DNA from: Fallopia convolvulus
Lineage: Eukaryota > Streptophyta > Magnoliopsida > Caryophyllales > Polygonaceae
DNA length: 64,000 nt
NCBI GenBank assembly: GCA_964016875.1
Contig: OZ024721.1
Span: 1,865,001-1,929,000, forward strand
Reading direction: 5' to 3'
The notes beneath the pieces were generated by a model that saw nothing but the letters and a program-made list of their open reading frames with translations, searched no databases and was not told the DNA's origin. This document shows positions 31,882 through 43,587 of the stretch, piece after piece. A program made the position numbers and the translations under genes. Every line of letters starts with the position of its first letter. Position 1 is the first letter of the stretch.

Positions 31882-31983
31882 ATCTCCCCCACCTAAACAC
31901 CTGACGTCCTCGTTAAGGCCCAAGGACTGCCCTCTGGGTCGAGTGACCGTCCTCTGGACCAAGCCAACTCGTAACCCAAAGTC

Positions 31984-31996
31984 GGCTATGATACCA
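31984..31996 (-). other. Cassandra PBS
   Basis: The minus strand reads TGGTATCATAGCC just inside the 5' LTR, one mismatch from the TGGTATCAGAGC that pairs with initiator tRNA-Met. Confidence 0.8.
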
Positions 31997-31998
31997 TT

Positions 31999-32185
31999 TG
32001 TAAGGCTTGAGGCCTTAGAAGTACTATCCCATGCCAACTCGAGGACTTCACAAGAGGCCACCCATATCGGTACTTCTCTCGCCCCTGCACGCTTAACTTT
32101 AGAGTTATTTGTCCTCACTCTAACCTTGAAAAGGAAGAGCTCTTGTTGACATGGGTAGCACCTCAATAACCATCGGGGTATTACA
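31999..32185 (-). repeat. Cassandra 5' LTR
   Basis: 187 bp. The A-box region AGTTAAGCGTGC (minus strand of about 32087-32098) is kept. The C-box is partly degraded (ATATGGGTGGCCTC). Confidence 0.85.
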
Positions 32186-32669
32186 TTCGCGTATGAGGGA
32201 GGACCTAAAGACGTTGAGAGAGAGAGATCCTTTCGGAAGAGTGTTAGTGACTAGAGTACCAATATGATCAATGATGTTTGTGAGGATGATGTTTCCCTTG
32301 TCAATGAGTGGAAGGGTTGTCAAGTCTGAATGGGTGATGGATGCCACCATGATACACGCGTGTGGAGATCAAGCTTGTTTGACACCTTGAAGAGAGAAGG
32401 AGAGTTTGGTCACCTCAACTTAGATGATAGTAGGAGGTTGACGGTTGTAGGTACCATAAGCGAGAATGAGGCTTCACAGTGGTGTAAGGTGTTAAAGGAG
32501 AGATGCTTGATCAACAAAGGTATTTAGAAAGGACTTATAATTGTTAGAGTGAAATGTTTGGATGCGAGAAAGGTATTTTGAAATATTAATTAAGGGACGA
32601 ATTTTTAGAGTAGTAATTAATATTTCCTTACATTTGGTGGAGAATGGACTTATAATTAGATTGGACTGG
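32186..32669. other. Intergenic DNA
   Basis: No supportable gene. Short open frames only. Confidence 0.4.
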
Positions 32670-33125
32670 GCCAATACTCCCTAGAGATTATATTATATTA
32701 GGCATGTTTATGTCCCAAATTTAGATGTGGGAAGTAATATTTCAACACACCCACTCAAGTGGCATTTGGACTGGTCCAATTGTCACTTGACAATATGTCT
32801 TATGGCCGACTAGCAAAGATAAGTGTCGTATGACCGACACAAGCCAATATTATGCCTTATGGCCAGCAAGCCAAAATGGGCGGGTAACATTTGCCTACCC
32901 TGAACAACCAAGAATTGGGCCAATGACCAAACCTGCTCTAAAACCATGTTAAAGTCCATGGGCCAATACCGATGGAGGGGGTGTTTGTCTTGTGTGCACA
33001 TACGCGTTAGGCTCTACACATAAGCCCATAGGGTTCCATCCTAAACCAATTGACGATAGGAGTAACCCAAGAGATATATTAGACAAGTTTATGTCCCAAC
33101 TTTAGATGTGAGAAGTAATATTCCA
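32670..33125. repeat. Unclassified repeat with direct copies at its ends
   Basis: TTATGTCCCAAATTTAGATG, GGAAGTAATATTTCAAC (near 32708-32750) recurs as TTATGTCCCAACTTTAGATG, AGAAGTAATATTCCAAC (near 33089-33125). The enclosed DNA has a TAAAACCATGTTAAAGTCCA string resembling a degenerate PBS region. It may be a miniature LTR element, but no domain or clear terminus shows. Confidence 0.35.
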
Positions 33126-33431
33126 ACAAACAAAAAGTAGGCTGCTTGGTTACATGGATGGAAAATTAAGCCCATCGAAGAACGGAAAAGCTACTATATT
33201 AGTGATGCAAATCAGTAATTGAAATTCTCTAGAAGTTGGGTGCATGGCAAAGTACACATAGAGTCAAATTATCTTGATTTTTTTTTGTGAAGGACATGCT
33301 ATGAGAGTCAAATTGGAGACCTCTGAGTACTCATTAGAGGCTTAATCACTTAACTAGATGCTTGAAGGCTAGTCGAATTATCTTTAAACTGACATTTCAC
33401 CTATTTAATAGGCATGTAGCTTAGAATTTTA

Positions 33432-33532
33432 AAGCATTATTCAAGTGTAGCTTAGCATTTTAAAGCATCATTCAAGTGAGTGATAAAGTTGATGGTGGTG
33501 GATCGATGTAAGCTCAATTGAGAGTGTAAGAA
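33432..33532. repeat. Left copy of a 100-bp direct repeat flanking the Sirevirus
   Basis: AAGCATTATTCAAGTGTAG through CTCAATTGAGAGTGTAAG recurs at 44650-44755 with few changes and one 8-bp insertion. The Sirevirus element plus about 400 bp of other DNA lies between. The duplication predates the retrotransposon insertion. Confidence 0.75.
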
Positions 33533-33855
33533 GTAGGGTTGGTCATGAGTCAATTTATGGGTGGATGGAGTCCTTCTACCACTCGACCCATGAATGAAAA
33601 TGACTCACCCGACCCACCCATCACCCATAAAACCTTTCACCCATATCCGATCCTCCCATCACCCGTGGGTGAGTCGGGTGACCCGCCACCCGCAAAAGAA
33701 CATAACATTCAACTAACAAACAAACTAAAATCATTCAAAAGTGAAGAGAAGGACTAACCGCTAGTGACGCTGAGAAGGGGGTAGAGACAGGAATGGGTAA
33801 TATTTGGGGAGTGGTGGTGACATAGAGAAGTAATGACGGGGTGTGACCGGATTGA
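33533..33855. other. hAT-like CCGACCC-rich remnant
   Basis: Strings GGGTTGGTCATGAGTC, CGACCCATGAATG, CACCCGACCCACCCATCACC and GAGTCGGGTGACCCGCC resemble the subterminal regions of non-autonomous hAT elements (compare 1818-2018 and 62030-62450). The Sirevirus inserted next to it. Confidence 0.35.
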
Positions 33856-33860
33856 GAAAG
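33856..33860. other. Target site duplication GAAAG (left)
   Basis: GAAAG directly precedes the left LTR and the same pentamer follows the right LTR at 44564-44568. Confidence 0.9.
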
Positions 33861-34836
33861 TGTTGGATCGTTGTGCGTTAGTGAGAGCTTGGGAATTGGC
33901 AGTTAAGTTGTTCCTAAGGCAGCGGAAGTAACGTAAGAGCAAGTAAAACAGAATGTAAGCGACACAGTTCCCTTATAGAGGAACCCCACAACAACCAAGT
34001 AGTTGTGTGGGTAAACCTCTACCTCCGCTTGGAGGATTTTGAACGATCTTCTTATTTTATTGATTGTTCCCTGTTACACAGGCAAGACTTACACTTCTCT
34101 GTTCCTAGCAGTTCTTCCTAACTCTAGTAACACTAGTAAGCCTTCTCGACCTTGTTCCTAAGCGAACACTTCAACTAAACATAAGACAGATCGAACCTTA
34201 CACCTTGAGCTCAATGTCGCAGTTCCCTATCTCCTGGGAACTTGGATTCGCCGTCATCGAGATCGAACACTCGCCGCCGGGGACTTCTCTTCTTCTTGTT
34301 TCTCTTTCTTTCTTTGTGAGTGAATGTGGGTTCTGGGAGAAGCGCTTAATCCAAGCACTATTCATTTGGCTTTATACTCATCCTTACTTGAGCTGCAATC
34401 TTGACTTTCATTGTGTCCGAAATGCCCTTTGTCTTGCACGCCAAGTCATTATCCTTCACATGTGACTTGATTTGAATTGAGTCAACTTTGAGAATCAATC
34501 GGGCCGTTGGATCACTTGCTTCAGTCTGTTCCTCAGACTGAGCCTTTGTTTTGTCTGAGACAGGATCCCGTGATTTGCGCTGAGTGGTCTTGTTTGCACA
34601 TGTGAGTTCCCATGCGATGGGAACTGTTCTCTCCAGAGTTCCTTTGATAGGAACTCGCTATCATGTGTTCCTTCGTTCCTTTTGCGTTCTTGGAGATTCT
34701 TCGTTAGATCTGGTGTTCCCTTGAAATACTTGAATGAAACACGTTAGTTCCCATATGGCGTTTGTCATTATCAAAACTGGAGACAAGTATCGTTGCTTCG
34801 ATGTTTGGAACCAGAGTTCCCAACACCGTCCCAACA
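33861..34836 (-). repeat. Sirevirus 3' LTR (976 bp)
   Basis: TGTTGG...CCAACA on the plus strand. Differs from 43588-44563 by about 28 substitutions and two single-base indels by my count. On this strand it is the 3' LTR because the polypurine tract adjoins its inner end. Confidence 0.95.
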
Positions 34837-34850
34837 ATTTCCCCCTTTTT
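34837..34850 (-). other. Sirevirus polypurine tract
   Basis: The minus strand reads AAAAAGGGGGAAAT directly before the LTR start TGTTGGGACGG. Confidence 0.9.
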
Positions 34851-35215
34851 GATGATGACAAACCCATCACAAAATAACCAAGTATTTCAATGTGTGAAAG
34901 CATGACATGCAACAGAGTTCCTATGTGAGATCCTAGAGAGCCACTTCTATGAAACAATAAGTTCTTACTAAGCATTTTATGCGTTAGTTCCCCCTTAGCC
35001 AAAGCATATTCTATGACAATTCATAACATGACTCATCTCACATATTTTGTCCTTCCCCCTTTTGGCATCATCGAAAACAAAAGACATAAGTAAGGAAGAA
35101 AGGAACACGCAATCATACTAAAAGCCATTCATATATTACTTAAGAAAAAATGTACAAAGAGGAACTCATTACATATGTAGGGGAAAGTATGGCTAAGGAT
35201 AAGAAAAGGAAAAGA
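34851..35215 (-). other. Sirevirus 3' untranslated region
   Basis: Non-coding sequence between the third ORF and the polypurine tract. It contains several purine-rich strings (for example AAAAGGGGGAAGGAC on the minus strand near 35050-35064) that look like extra polypurine tracts, a feature reported for Sireviruses. Confidence 0.6.
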
Positions 35216-37419
35216 TCATGGGGCTCTGGGGAGCGAATTGTCACGCAACTGAGGCATGACGGACAGAATGTTCTGAAGAGTGCCCGCCATGTTTTCTAGA
35301 GTGGCTGCGATGTGCATGAGCACTTGAGTGTTCCCAACACTTGGGCCGTCACCAGAGGGAAGGGTCCCTTGATCCTCAGCTTGCTCTGAATTACGCATCT
35401 TTTGGACCACGGAAAGGTCCAGTTTCCTTCCGATGGTCACTTCTTCCTTGGTAGCGTCATAGAGGCCTTCCTTGATCATCAGCTTCTTGATCAGACCGGC
35501 GTAGGCCAAGGAGTAGGAGGTTGAGGCCATGCACTTCTCCATGTGCCCAAAGATGATGCAGGGAAGTGATAAAGAAGAATAGCGTCTTGGATGTTGAGTG
35601 TGTGACACTTCTCCTGCCGAGGAATCACAACTGTTATGATGAACTGGTGAACCAGTTTGCAGATGAGGGAGAGGTTGTGAGTTGGGGTCCCTTGGGTGGG
35701 AACTCTGCCTTTGTAAATGTCATTGAAGATCACATCTTTGTCAAAATCACCCCAGTTCTTGATGGGAACAGTATCCAGGCCCTTGACAGGGACATTAAGT
35801 TGGCGGCGAATTGAGGAGGCGGTGGAGACGTAATCGTCGCCCTGGAGGGAGAGAGTTCCCTTGGTGGCCTCGTCATGAATGACGAAGTTGTTGTAGAAAA
35901 GGCGCACCTGGGCAAGGTCGACATTCACAGCAGCGTCGCACACTTATTCCCATTCCTAGGCCTTGATGAGGTCCCAGAGTTCCCCAAGCCCTTGTTCTTG
36001 GAGATGTGACTCAGAGAGGATGAGGGGAGCAATGAGCTTGCGATCTTTAGTGATGAGAATTTTCTTTGGAGAGGTTCCCTTCCCTTTCTTGTTTTTATTC
36101 TCCCTGGAGGCAACAACCTTTCTTTTCTGCTGGGGGGAGACAGCCGATTTGAGCAAGAGGGGAGGGTCCCTTTCCATGGAAGTGCCTTCATACACCATCA
36201 TTTGGCGTCCGTGGTCATCTTCAGCGAGGGCTTGGGCATGTTCCCTTTCCAGTCCCTCAGCATCGAGAACCTCGATGAGTGCCCCACCATCCGAGTTCCC
36301 TTCGTCTTCAGAGGACATGCCCTTGTCCTCGTCGTCATCTTCTTCCTGACGACCTTCACTCGTACCAGCCCCATCAGCTTGGGCTGGGGTCCCTTTGGCG
36401 TGGACCTTGTCTCCCTCTCTTTCAGCGGCGTCATCAAGGGTGTCGGTGTCGGTGGGCCGTGTTTCCGGCCTCGTGATTTCGGCGCGGAGCTCAGCCTCGA
36501 GAGCGTCGAGACGAGCGTTTTCTGCGGTAGTTCCCATGATAATGGGAGCAGACGTCCCAACCTTTTTGTGGACGATGGTCAGGGAATCGTCATCCGTGTC
36601 ACGGTCGTCCGGTTTCTTGGCTAGAGAGGGAGGGGAAGAGAGTTCACTGATGGATGGAGGAGGGGATTTTTGAGGGGAGGGGGATTTGGCAATTGGGGAG
36701 GTGGGTGGTGTGGGAACTTTGGGGTTTGAAGAGGATGGGGGTGGATTGGAAGTTCCCTCAACGTTGGGAAGGGAAGAAGAAACGGGGATAGAATCTCTGG
36801 GACTGGAGTTCCCAAAGATAGGATTAGGGTTGGAGATGGTTGGTGGTTGAGTGTTCCCAGAATCGGAGGGAGGTGGAAGAGAGGAGGTTTGTGTGGGGGT
36901 GGTGGAGGTGGAGGGATGGCGAAAGAGTCAGGACGAGAAAGATTGAGATTCTCGTCCATGTTAGGAAAAGATTTCTTCTTCTTCTTCTTCTTGGGAAGAT
37001 CGGAAGAAGAGGAAGGTTGTTTATCTTTGCCTTTTTTTGGATTCTGAGGATTTGGATTTGGGGGGTTCAGAACCGAAACTGTCGTAAATGACAGTTCGAG
37101 AGGATGAGACGGACAGAGGTTGAGGAGGAGGAGGAGGAAGAGGAAGAGATTGAGAGGAGGTGGTGGTGGAAGGCATCGTTAGGGTTTGTGCCGCCGGAAG
37201 AGAGGCAGATGGCCCTAGGACCTCGTATTCAAGAAGCGAGGATCCAGTGCGAGGCCGATGGAGGAAGGGACGAACGTAATCATGAAGGCCTTTGTAAAGA
37301 ATCTCACGAAGAGCGGGATCTTTTTCGTTGTCGGCGTCTTTGAGCATGGTGATGAAGAGTGTTTTGGGGTTGTTTTGAATCCACTCACGAACCTGCTCAT
37401 TTGGGTGAACTAGAGCCAT
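35216..37419 (-). pseudogene. Third ORF after pol (env-like / plant transposon domain), broken
   Basis: The frame starts MALVHPNEQVREWIQNNP at 37419 and ends at 35216. Order: a short helical N-terminus, a low-complexity linker rich in proline (PPPPPPPHKPP near 36900) and lysine (seven K near 36970), an acidic stretch (EEDDDEDKGMSSEDEG near 36330), then a folded-looking C-terminal region (LAQVRLFYNNFVIHDEAT, VPVKGLDTVPIKNWGDFDKD, VVIPRQEKCHTLNIQDAILL). The last part resembles the 'putative plant transposon protein' domain often labelled envelope-like; its function is unproven and I see no convincing membrane segment. Breaks: frameshifts near 37035, 36600 and 35580 and two in-frame stops near 35945-35957. 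A divergent homologue lies at 52884-54469. Confidence 0.75.
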
Positions 37420-38190
37420 GAGAGATTTTTGGAGAGAGAAAGGTTTTGGAGTTTTGCTTGAAAAGGAAGGGAAGGGAAATTCAGAGAGAAAGAGTTGCAG
37501 AGATCGAAGGTTAAAGAAGGTCCCAAAAATGGCAAATAAGGGTTTTTATGTGAGACGAGGAGAGGGGTAGAGATGGAAAGGCAAATTTCCTCGAAAACCG
37601 TCGGCCAATAGATTTGGAGAGTCGTTCCATTTTCCTTAGCACGCTCATGACACGCGTCGCTTCCTCCATGGGAAGTCGCTTCAACCGTTTCAAAATACTT
37701 GGCTCTCATCGTTTTGAGTTCTGACACATTTTCCCATTTCCCAAGTGACAATTCAACTTTCCAAAAGTACCAGTGTTCCATTGCATGTGATCGTTTTGCA
37801 CACCAGTTCCCATGATTTTTTTAAAGGTCAAGTTGAGTGGAGTGGACAGGGGAACTCACACTCAAGTTCTTTTGTGGGGCTAGGGAACTCAAAGGGGAAC
37901 CAGACAAGTACAAGTGGATAAAGGGACGAAAAGTTGGGCTCATGAGAAGCGTTTGTCTGGTTCTCGGCTAAGGGTTGGTTTTATGATCAACTGTCATAGT
38001 GGCTTGTAATGAGGGTGAAAGGGAACTCTGGTTGATCATTTTGGGCCAAAAGAAGTAAAGTTCCAAGATATACATTAAAAGCTCTAGACTAGTAATATGG
38101 CAAAATGAAAGCGATTATTCCTAGTGTTCCCTATCATGCATTTCAATATAAACTAGCCAAGCATTGAGGGAATAACAAACAGGGACTTGT
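37420..38190 (-). other. Spacer between pol and the third ORF
   Basis: No conserved frame. It probably contains the promoter or splice acceptor for expressing the third ORF, but I cannot identify one with confidence. Confidence 0.5.
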
Positions 38191-41100
38191 TCAGTTTAGA
38201 GTTATCATCCCTAGCAGCATCCAGAGACGTTGGTAGGGACGTCTGTCTAAAGCTTTAGTGAGAATGTCCTCAATTTGCTCTTCAGTTCTACAGTGTTCCA
38301 TAGAGATGTTCCCATGTTCCACATTATCACGTAGGAAATGATGCCTAATGTCTATATGCTTAGTACGAGAATGATGCACAAGATTTTTAGATATGTTAAT
38401 GGCACTTGTAGTGTCACATTTTATGGGAATTGGGCCAAAAGACATATCGTAATCCTGAAGTTGGTACATAATCCATAGAACCCGGGAACAGCATGATGCG
38501 GCAACCACGTATTCCGCTTCTGCAGTAGAGAGTGCCACTGAGTTTTGCTTCTTTGATCCCCATGAGACTAGGCATGATCCTAGGAACTGGGCCATTCCAA
38601 AAGTGCTCTTTCGATCAACCAAGTGCCCAACGAAATCTGCATCTGAGTATGCAACGAGCTCAAGGGAACTGTTCCTTGGATACCAAAGGCACAAGTTGTC
38701 GTTCCATTTGAGGTACCTGAAAATTCTCTTCACCTCTTTCGGGTGTGATTCCTTAGGGTTAGCTTGAAAACGCGCACATAGGCACACTGAAAACATGATG
38801 TCGGGTCTACTAGCAGTTAAGTAGAGAAGAGACCTAATCATACCTCGAATGTTCCTTTGATCTACACTTATACTTGTCTCATCTGCGTTGAGCCTTGAGT
38901 TAGGTGAGATGGGAGTATCGATGGGCCTAAAGTGTTCCATCCCATACTTTACTAGCATCTCTCTGATGTACTTCTGTTGATGGATCCTTGTTCCCTCCTT
39001 GGTTTGAGATATTTGGAGTCCCAAGAAGAACGTGAGTTCCCCTATGAGACTCATCTCAAATTCGCTACTCATCAAATTCTTAAACTTTTCAACAAGAAGT
39101 TCATTAGTAGCACCAAATACAATATCATCAACATATACTTGGACAATTAAAATGTCTTTTGATTCTTTCTTAATAAAGAGGGTTTTGTCTATGGAACCAC
39201 GAAGGTATCCATGAGACAAGAGAAATTGGGCAAACCTGTCGTACCATGCCTTGGGAGCTTGCTTGAGGCCATACAGGGCCCTCTCCAAGAAGTATACATG
39301 ATCTGGGAAGTGCTCATCTTCAAAACCAGGTGGTTGTGCCACATAGACTTCTTCCTTGAGGTGCTCATTTAGGAACGCCGCCTTGACATCCATTTGATAC
39401 AACTTGAAGCCTTTGTGGGCGGCGTAGGCTATGAGGAGTCGAATTGCTTAAATTCTTGCAACTGGTGCAAAGGTTTCATTGTAGTCGATTCCCTCTTCTT
39501 GCCTGTACCCTTGAGCAACTAGACAGGCCTTGTTCCTAGCCACTGCCCCAGTGTCATGAAGCTTGTTTATGAAAACCCATCGAGTTCCTATGATGTTCTT
39601 GTTCTTTGGCCTAGGAACCAGTTTCCACACCTTGTTCCTCTCGAATTGGTGAAGTTCTTCTTGTATGGCTTGAATCCAGTCTGGGTCCTTCAGAGCTTCC
39701 TTGATGCTCTTGGGTTCCACCAGTGAGACAAAGGCGTTAAAGGCACAGAAGTTGTTGAGAGATGAACAAGTCTGTACGCCTTTGTCATAGGGAGTGATGA
39801 TGTTGTCGATGGGATGGTCCCTCTTTTGGTGATAGTTCCTTGTACGAATGTGTGAGACATCAATCTGTTCCCTTGCATCCTCTTCATCTCCAACTTGTGT
39901 TTCCTCTTTTTCATGGGAACAATTGTTATCAACTTCTTCACTAAGTGTCTCTTCATGATTCTCCTCAGTGTTCCCTCGTTGTTCCCCTTTAACACTTGAC
40001 TCTGGTATGGTTTCATCTTGGGGAACTAGAGAGTTGGATGCATCTTGAGGTTCCTCTGTTGTGGAGGGAACCTCAAAAGAGTCTTGATCAGTGAGCTGTT
40101 GACCTTCTTCGTTGTTGCTTGGTGGAGGGACATTGTTCCCACTTGGATAGTCTTCATCTTGCTTTCTTGGCTCATCATCGTCATCTTCTTCCTCTTGTCT
40201 GACCAGTTTGAACAGAGTTCCCTTTCCTTGGGACTCTATTCCCATCTTTACAGATTGTTCGTCGAAGATGACGTGAATGCTTTCCTCTATCTTTTTGGTT
40301 CTTTTGTTGTAGACTCTATATGCCTTGCTTTGAGAGGATTATCCCAGGAAGATCCCTTCGTCACTCCTTGGATCGAACTTCCCAAGGTTGTCTTTGCCAT
40401 TGTTGTGGACAAAGCATTTGCACCCAAAGGTCCTGAGATGGGAGATGTTGGGCTTTCTTCCCTTGATCAACTCATATGATGTTTTCTTGATCATGGGACG
40501 AATCATAGCTCGATTTAGAATGTATGTGGCCGTGGAGATTGCTTCGGCCCAGAAGCTTTCGGGAACTCCACTCTCAAGCATCATGGTCCGAGCCATGTCT
40601 TCCAGAGTTCTATTCTTTCTTTCAACCACTCCATTTTACTGAGGAGTGCGTGGGGCTGAGAAGTTGTGGGATACACCATTGTTGTCATAGAACTTTAGGA
40701 ACTTTGAGTTCTTGAACTCAGTTCCATGATCAGATCTGAGGGACTTGAGCTTTAATCCCATGCTAACTTCCATTCTCTTGATGAAGGGCTCAAACTCCTT
40801 GAATGCATCTGTTTTGGATCTCAAGAAAATAACCCATGTAAATCTTGAAAAATCATCAATTAACACATACACGTACCTTTTACCACCGTAGTTGGCCGTT
40901 TGCATGGGACCATAGAGATCCATGTGGATTAGCTCCAAGGGTCTTGTTGTGCTTACCGCCTTCTTTGGCTTAAAGGAACTCCTGGTTTGCTTGCCACGGA
41001 CACATGCTTCACACATTTTGGCTCCCTCAATGTTGATTCGTGGGAGGCCAATGAGAAGGTCCTGTAAGTAGAGCTTTAGGATTTGATTGATGCTTGCGTG

Positions 41101-43530
41101 GCCTAGCCTTTTGTGCCAAAGCTCCGTATCATCATGGGAGCTTGCGAGGCACAACTTCCTTGGTGGTTCAAAATTTGTGTCTACCACGTAAACATTGTTG
41201 GACCTCCTTTCTCTTAGAATGACTTTGTTGGTTTTCTTGTTGATGACCAAGCATTCTTCTGAGTCGAAGGTGACAACATTGTTCCCTTGATCACATATCT
41301 GAGATACACTCAAGAGATTGTATCCCAGATCATTTACCAAATTGACATTGCTAATCTTGATTGACTTGTTGAGTAGTACTTCCCCTGTTCCTATGATTTC
41401 TCCTTTATTTTTGTTGCCAAAGGACACATGACCTCCTTCGGCTTTTGTGTGGAGTGAGGCGAGGTTGTCTTTGTTCCCAGTCATATGATTTGAACAACCA
41501 CTATCAATGACTCATGTGTTGTTCCCCCCTCACTGCCACCTACAAGGAGAGTTAGTTTTTGGTGACCCAGGCAAGATGACTCTTGCCTGGTCCCTTACAA
41601 GGAAAGATAGTCTCAAACATAACATAATTTGCAATACTGATATCACGAGAGTTCCTAGAATTATGAATGAAGTTCCTATGATAGTTCCCACGAGTGAGAA
41701 CTCTAGCTGGTTTGTTGGTCTTTTGGTTTTGCCTGTTCCAGTTTCGTGATTTCTCTGAGTTTGGGCTTTGGCTTTGGGACAGCTTTCCTTGTAGTGCCCA
41801 TGAGCACCACAATTCCAGCAGGTCTTATAGTATTCTCCTAGGTAGTACTTATGATGAGGTCTTTGTTTCCTGTTCCTATCCATGGTTTCCTTATTGTAGA
41901 CCCTTGACCCGTTTCCCTTGGCTATTTGGACATAGAGTTTATGCCCAGTGTTCCCAGTGTAATAGTCCCTCTCTCCATTTATCCCACTTTCTAGGACACC
42001 TATCTTTTCTTCTAGATGGGCATTCTTTTGTTTTTCACATTGGAGTTCTAGGGCCCTACACTCATTTATCTCTTGTTCACTTAAGGGAGACTTCCCATTC
42101 TTTGGGCACTCAGACTTATACCCAATCCCATGTTTGACTGGGACAAACTTTGTTTGGGAACTCGAGGCTTCAGGATTCTCATTTCCCTTGCTCAGCTTTT
42201 GTAGGAACTCATTCTTATCGCTCTCTATGGTCTTAATCTCATCCTCAAGGGCTACTATGTGGGACAAGTAAGACTGAAGCTTATCAATCAGTTTCACACA
42301 ATTGGAACAGGATTCAAGACCAACTAACTCAGCGTTTGTGTGTTCCGATTCATCTAGCTTCTTTTGCAATTTTATGTTATCCTTAACAAGACTAGAGAGC
42401 CATTTCAATAGCTCAGGTTTTTCATAGTTACCTAAGGAAGCAAGAACAGTTTCAGTGGTTACCTCACTAGGTTGTTCCCCAGTGGTTTCTCCTATGGCCA
42501 TTGCACACATGTCTGGGTGTGCCCAAGATTCGGGATCTTCGTCCTCATCATCGCTCCAGGTGGCGATGTAGGCCTTATTTCCTTGCCTTCGGTCGTCAGT
42601 TCCTTGTGGGCATTTTTTTGCGAAGTGCCCTTTCTTGTAGCATTTGTAGCATGTGACGTCTGAGAGGTCCTTCTCAGCTGGATCTCTCTGAGAACTTTGA
42701 CCCTTTTGTGAGTTCCCATAGCCCTTTTTGAACTTTCCCTTGTTGTAGAAAGATCGAAGGGCCTTTGTGACAAGGAAGAGTTCCTCGTCTTCTTCTTCCT
42801 CAGAATCTTCGTGTTGTTCTTGAACCGACTCGAGCATCTTTTCCAGTTTTAGGGTAATTCCCTTGTGTGCCCTTTCTTGCTCCTTATCGTCTTGTTTCCT
42901 TTTCTCATGTCCCACCAGCTTTCCAAAGACTTGGTGAAGCATGAGGGTCCTATTTTCAGGGTTCTCTTTGAACATGGTCCTTTCATTTGCCCATTCACCT
43001 GTTAGGCCATTGAAGAGCTGCTGAACTTTCATCTTATCAGTGATCTCTTCCTTTGTGATCCCAAGTCTAGCGAGCTTGGTACATAGGCCTTCGAAGCGAG
43101 ATTGGTAACTGTTGACTGATTCTCCCACCTCCATTCGGAAATTGAAGAACTCCCTTCTAGCGTTCATTTGGAGGTCCTCTCTGAGGTCAGAGTTCCCAAT
43201 GTGCATTTGCTGGATGGCTTCCCACATCTCCTTTGCCGTTTCAATGTTTGCTACCCTGTCGCAATCTTACACTGACATGGCATTCTTGAGATACTGTTTG
43301 GCTTTGAAGTTTGCTTCCATGCACTTCCATTCGTTTGGTCCCCATTTGGTGAAGTCGTTGCGAATGGTTGGGTCTACGTCGAAGTTCCCTACTTCGATGA
43401 CGCACCAAGCTTGAAAATCGTGGCTTCGCATCCAGTCCTTCATGTTGCGTTGCCAATTTTCAAATCTTCATGTGATAAGCCTTGGAGGCTTGTTGCTCCC
43501 ATGTCCAACCTGAGTAAGTTCTTCAAACAT
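38191..43530 (-). pseudogene. Sirevirus gag-pol, one frame with seven stop codons
   Basis: From an ATG at 43530 to the stop at 38191 the frame is 1780 codons with no frameshift. Order: gag capsid region; zinc knuckle CYKCYKKGHFAKKC (about 42610-42651); coiled-coil-like Glu/Lys-rich segment; second knuckle CWNCGAHGHYKESC (about 41780-41820); protease DSGC (about 41500); integrase HHCC (about 41130-40990) and D,D,E core (HMDLYGPM, LRSDHGTEF, GVVERKN); RT with YQMDVKAAF and YVDDIVFG (about 39120); RNase H with STAEAEYV (about 38520). In-frame stops: 43468-43470, 43267-43269, 41530-41532, 41512-41514, 40636-40638, 40339-40341, 39448-39450. The RT/RNase H part (39402-38191) is uninterrupted. The encoded machinery would copy element RNA into DNA in cytoplasmic particles, but this copy cannot make the full polyprotein. 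Confidence 0.93.
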
Positions 43531-43573
43531 CCTGTAACCTGCGATACTAACACAAAAAATCTAGAGCAAACCT

Positions 43574-43585
43574 GCTCTGATGCCA
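43574..43585 (-). other. Sirevirus primer-binding site
   Basis: The minus strand reads TGGCATCAGAGC two bases inside the 5' LTR, one change from TGGTATCAGAGC, complementary to the 3' end of initiator tRNA-Met. Only about 43 bases separate it from the gag ATG. Confidence 0.9.
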
Positions 43586-43587
43586 AT

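Larger units (their letters stand above)
31701..32185 (-). mobile_element. Cassandra TRIM with 5S-rRNA-derived LTRs
   Basis: Two LTRs (31701-31881 and 31999-32185) begin TGTAAGGCTTGA and end GGTATTACA, with 117 bp between them. On the minus strand each LTR contains sequence matching the 3' half of plant 5S rRNA: AAAGTTAAGCGTGC and TGGGTGGCCTCTTGTGAAGTC in the right LTR; AGGATGGGTGACCTCTTGAG in the left. A PBS (TGGTATCATAGCC) and a polypurine tract (GGTGGGGGAGAT) are in the right places. The flanks TTCGT and TTCGC are a 5-bp target duplication with one change. Known biology: Cassandra is non-coding and carries a polymerase III promoter in its LTR. Confidence 0.9.

Noticed and set aside
32038..32100. 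A 5S rRNA gene on the minus strand
   Set aside because: Only the 3' half matches, it sits inside both LTRs of a Cassandra element, and each copy has lost part of the promoter. It is LTR sequence, not a ribosomal gene.
36620..36960. A proline-rich secreted protein gene
   Set aside because: The Pro-rich frame is the linker of the Sirevirus third ORF, open by composition in more than one frame, with no signal peptide.
41694..43414. Several plus-strand open frames opposite Sirevirus gag
   Set aside because: They are antisense shadows of the gag-pol frame, with no domain of their own and biased composition.
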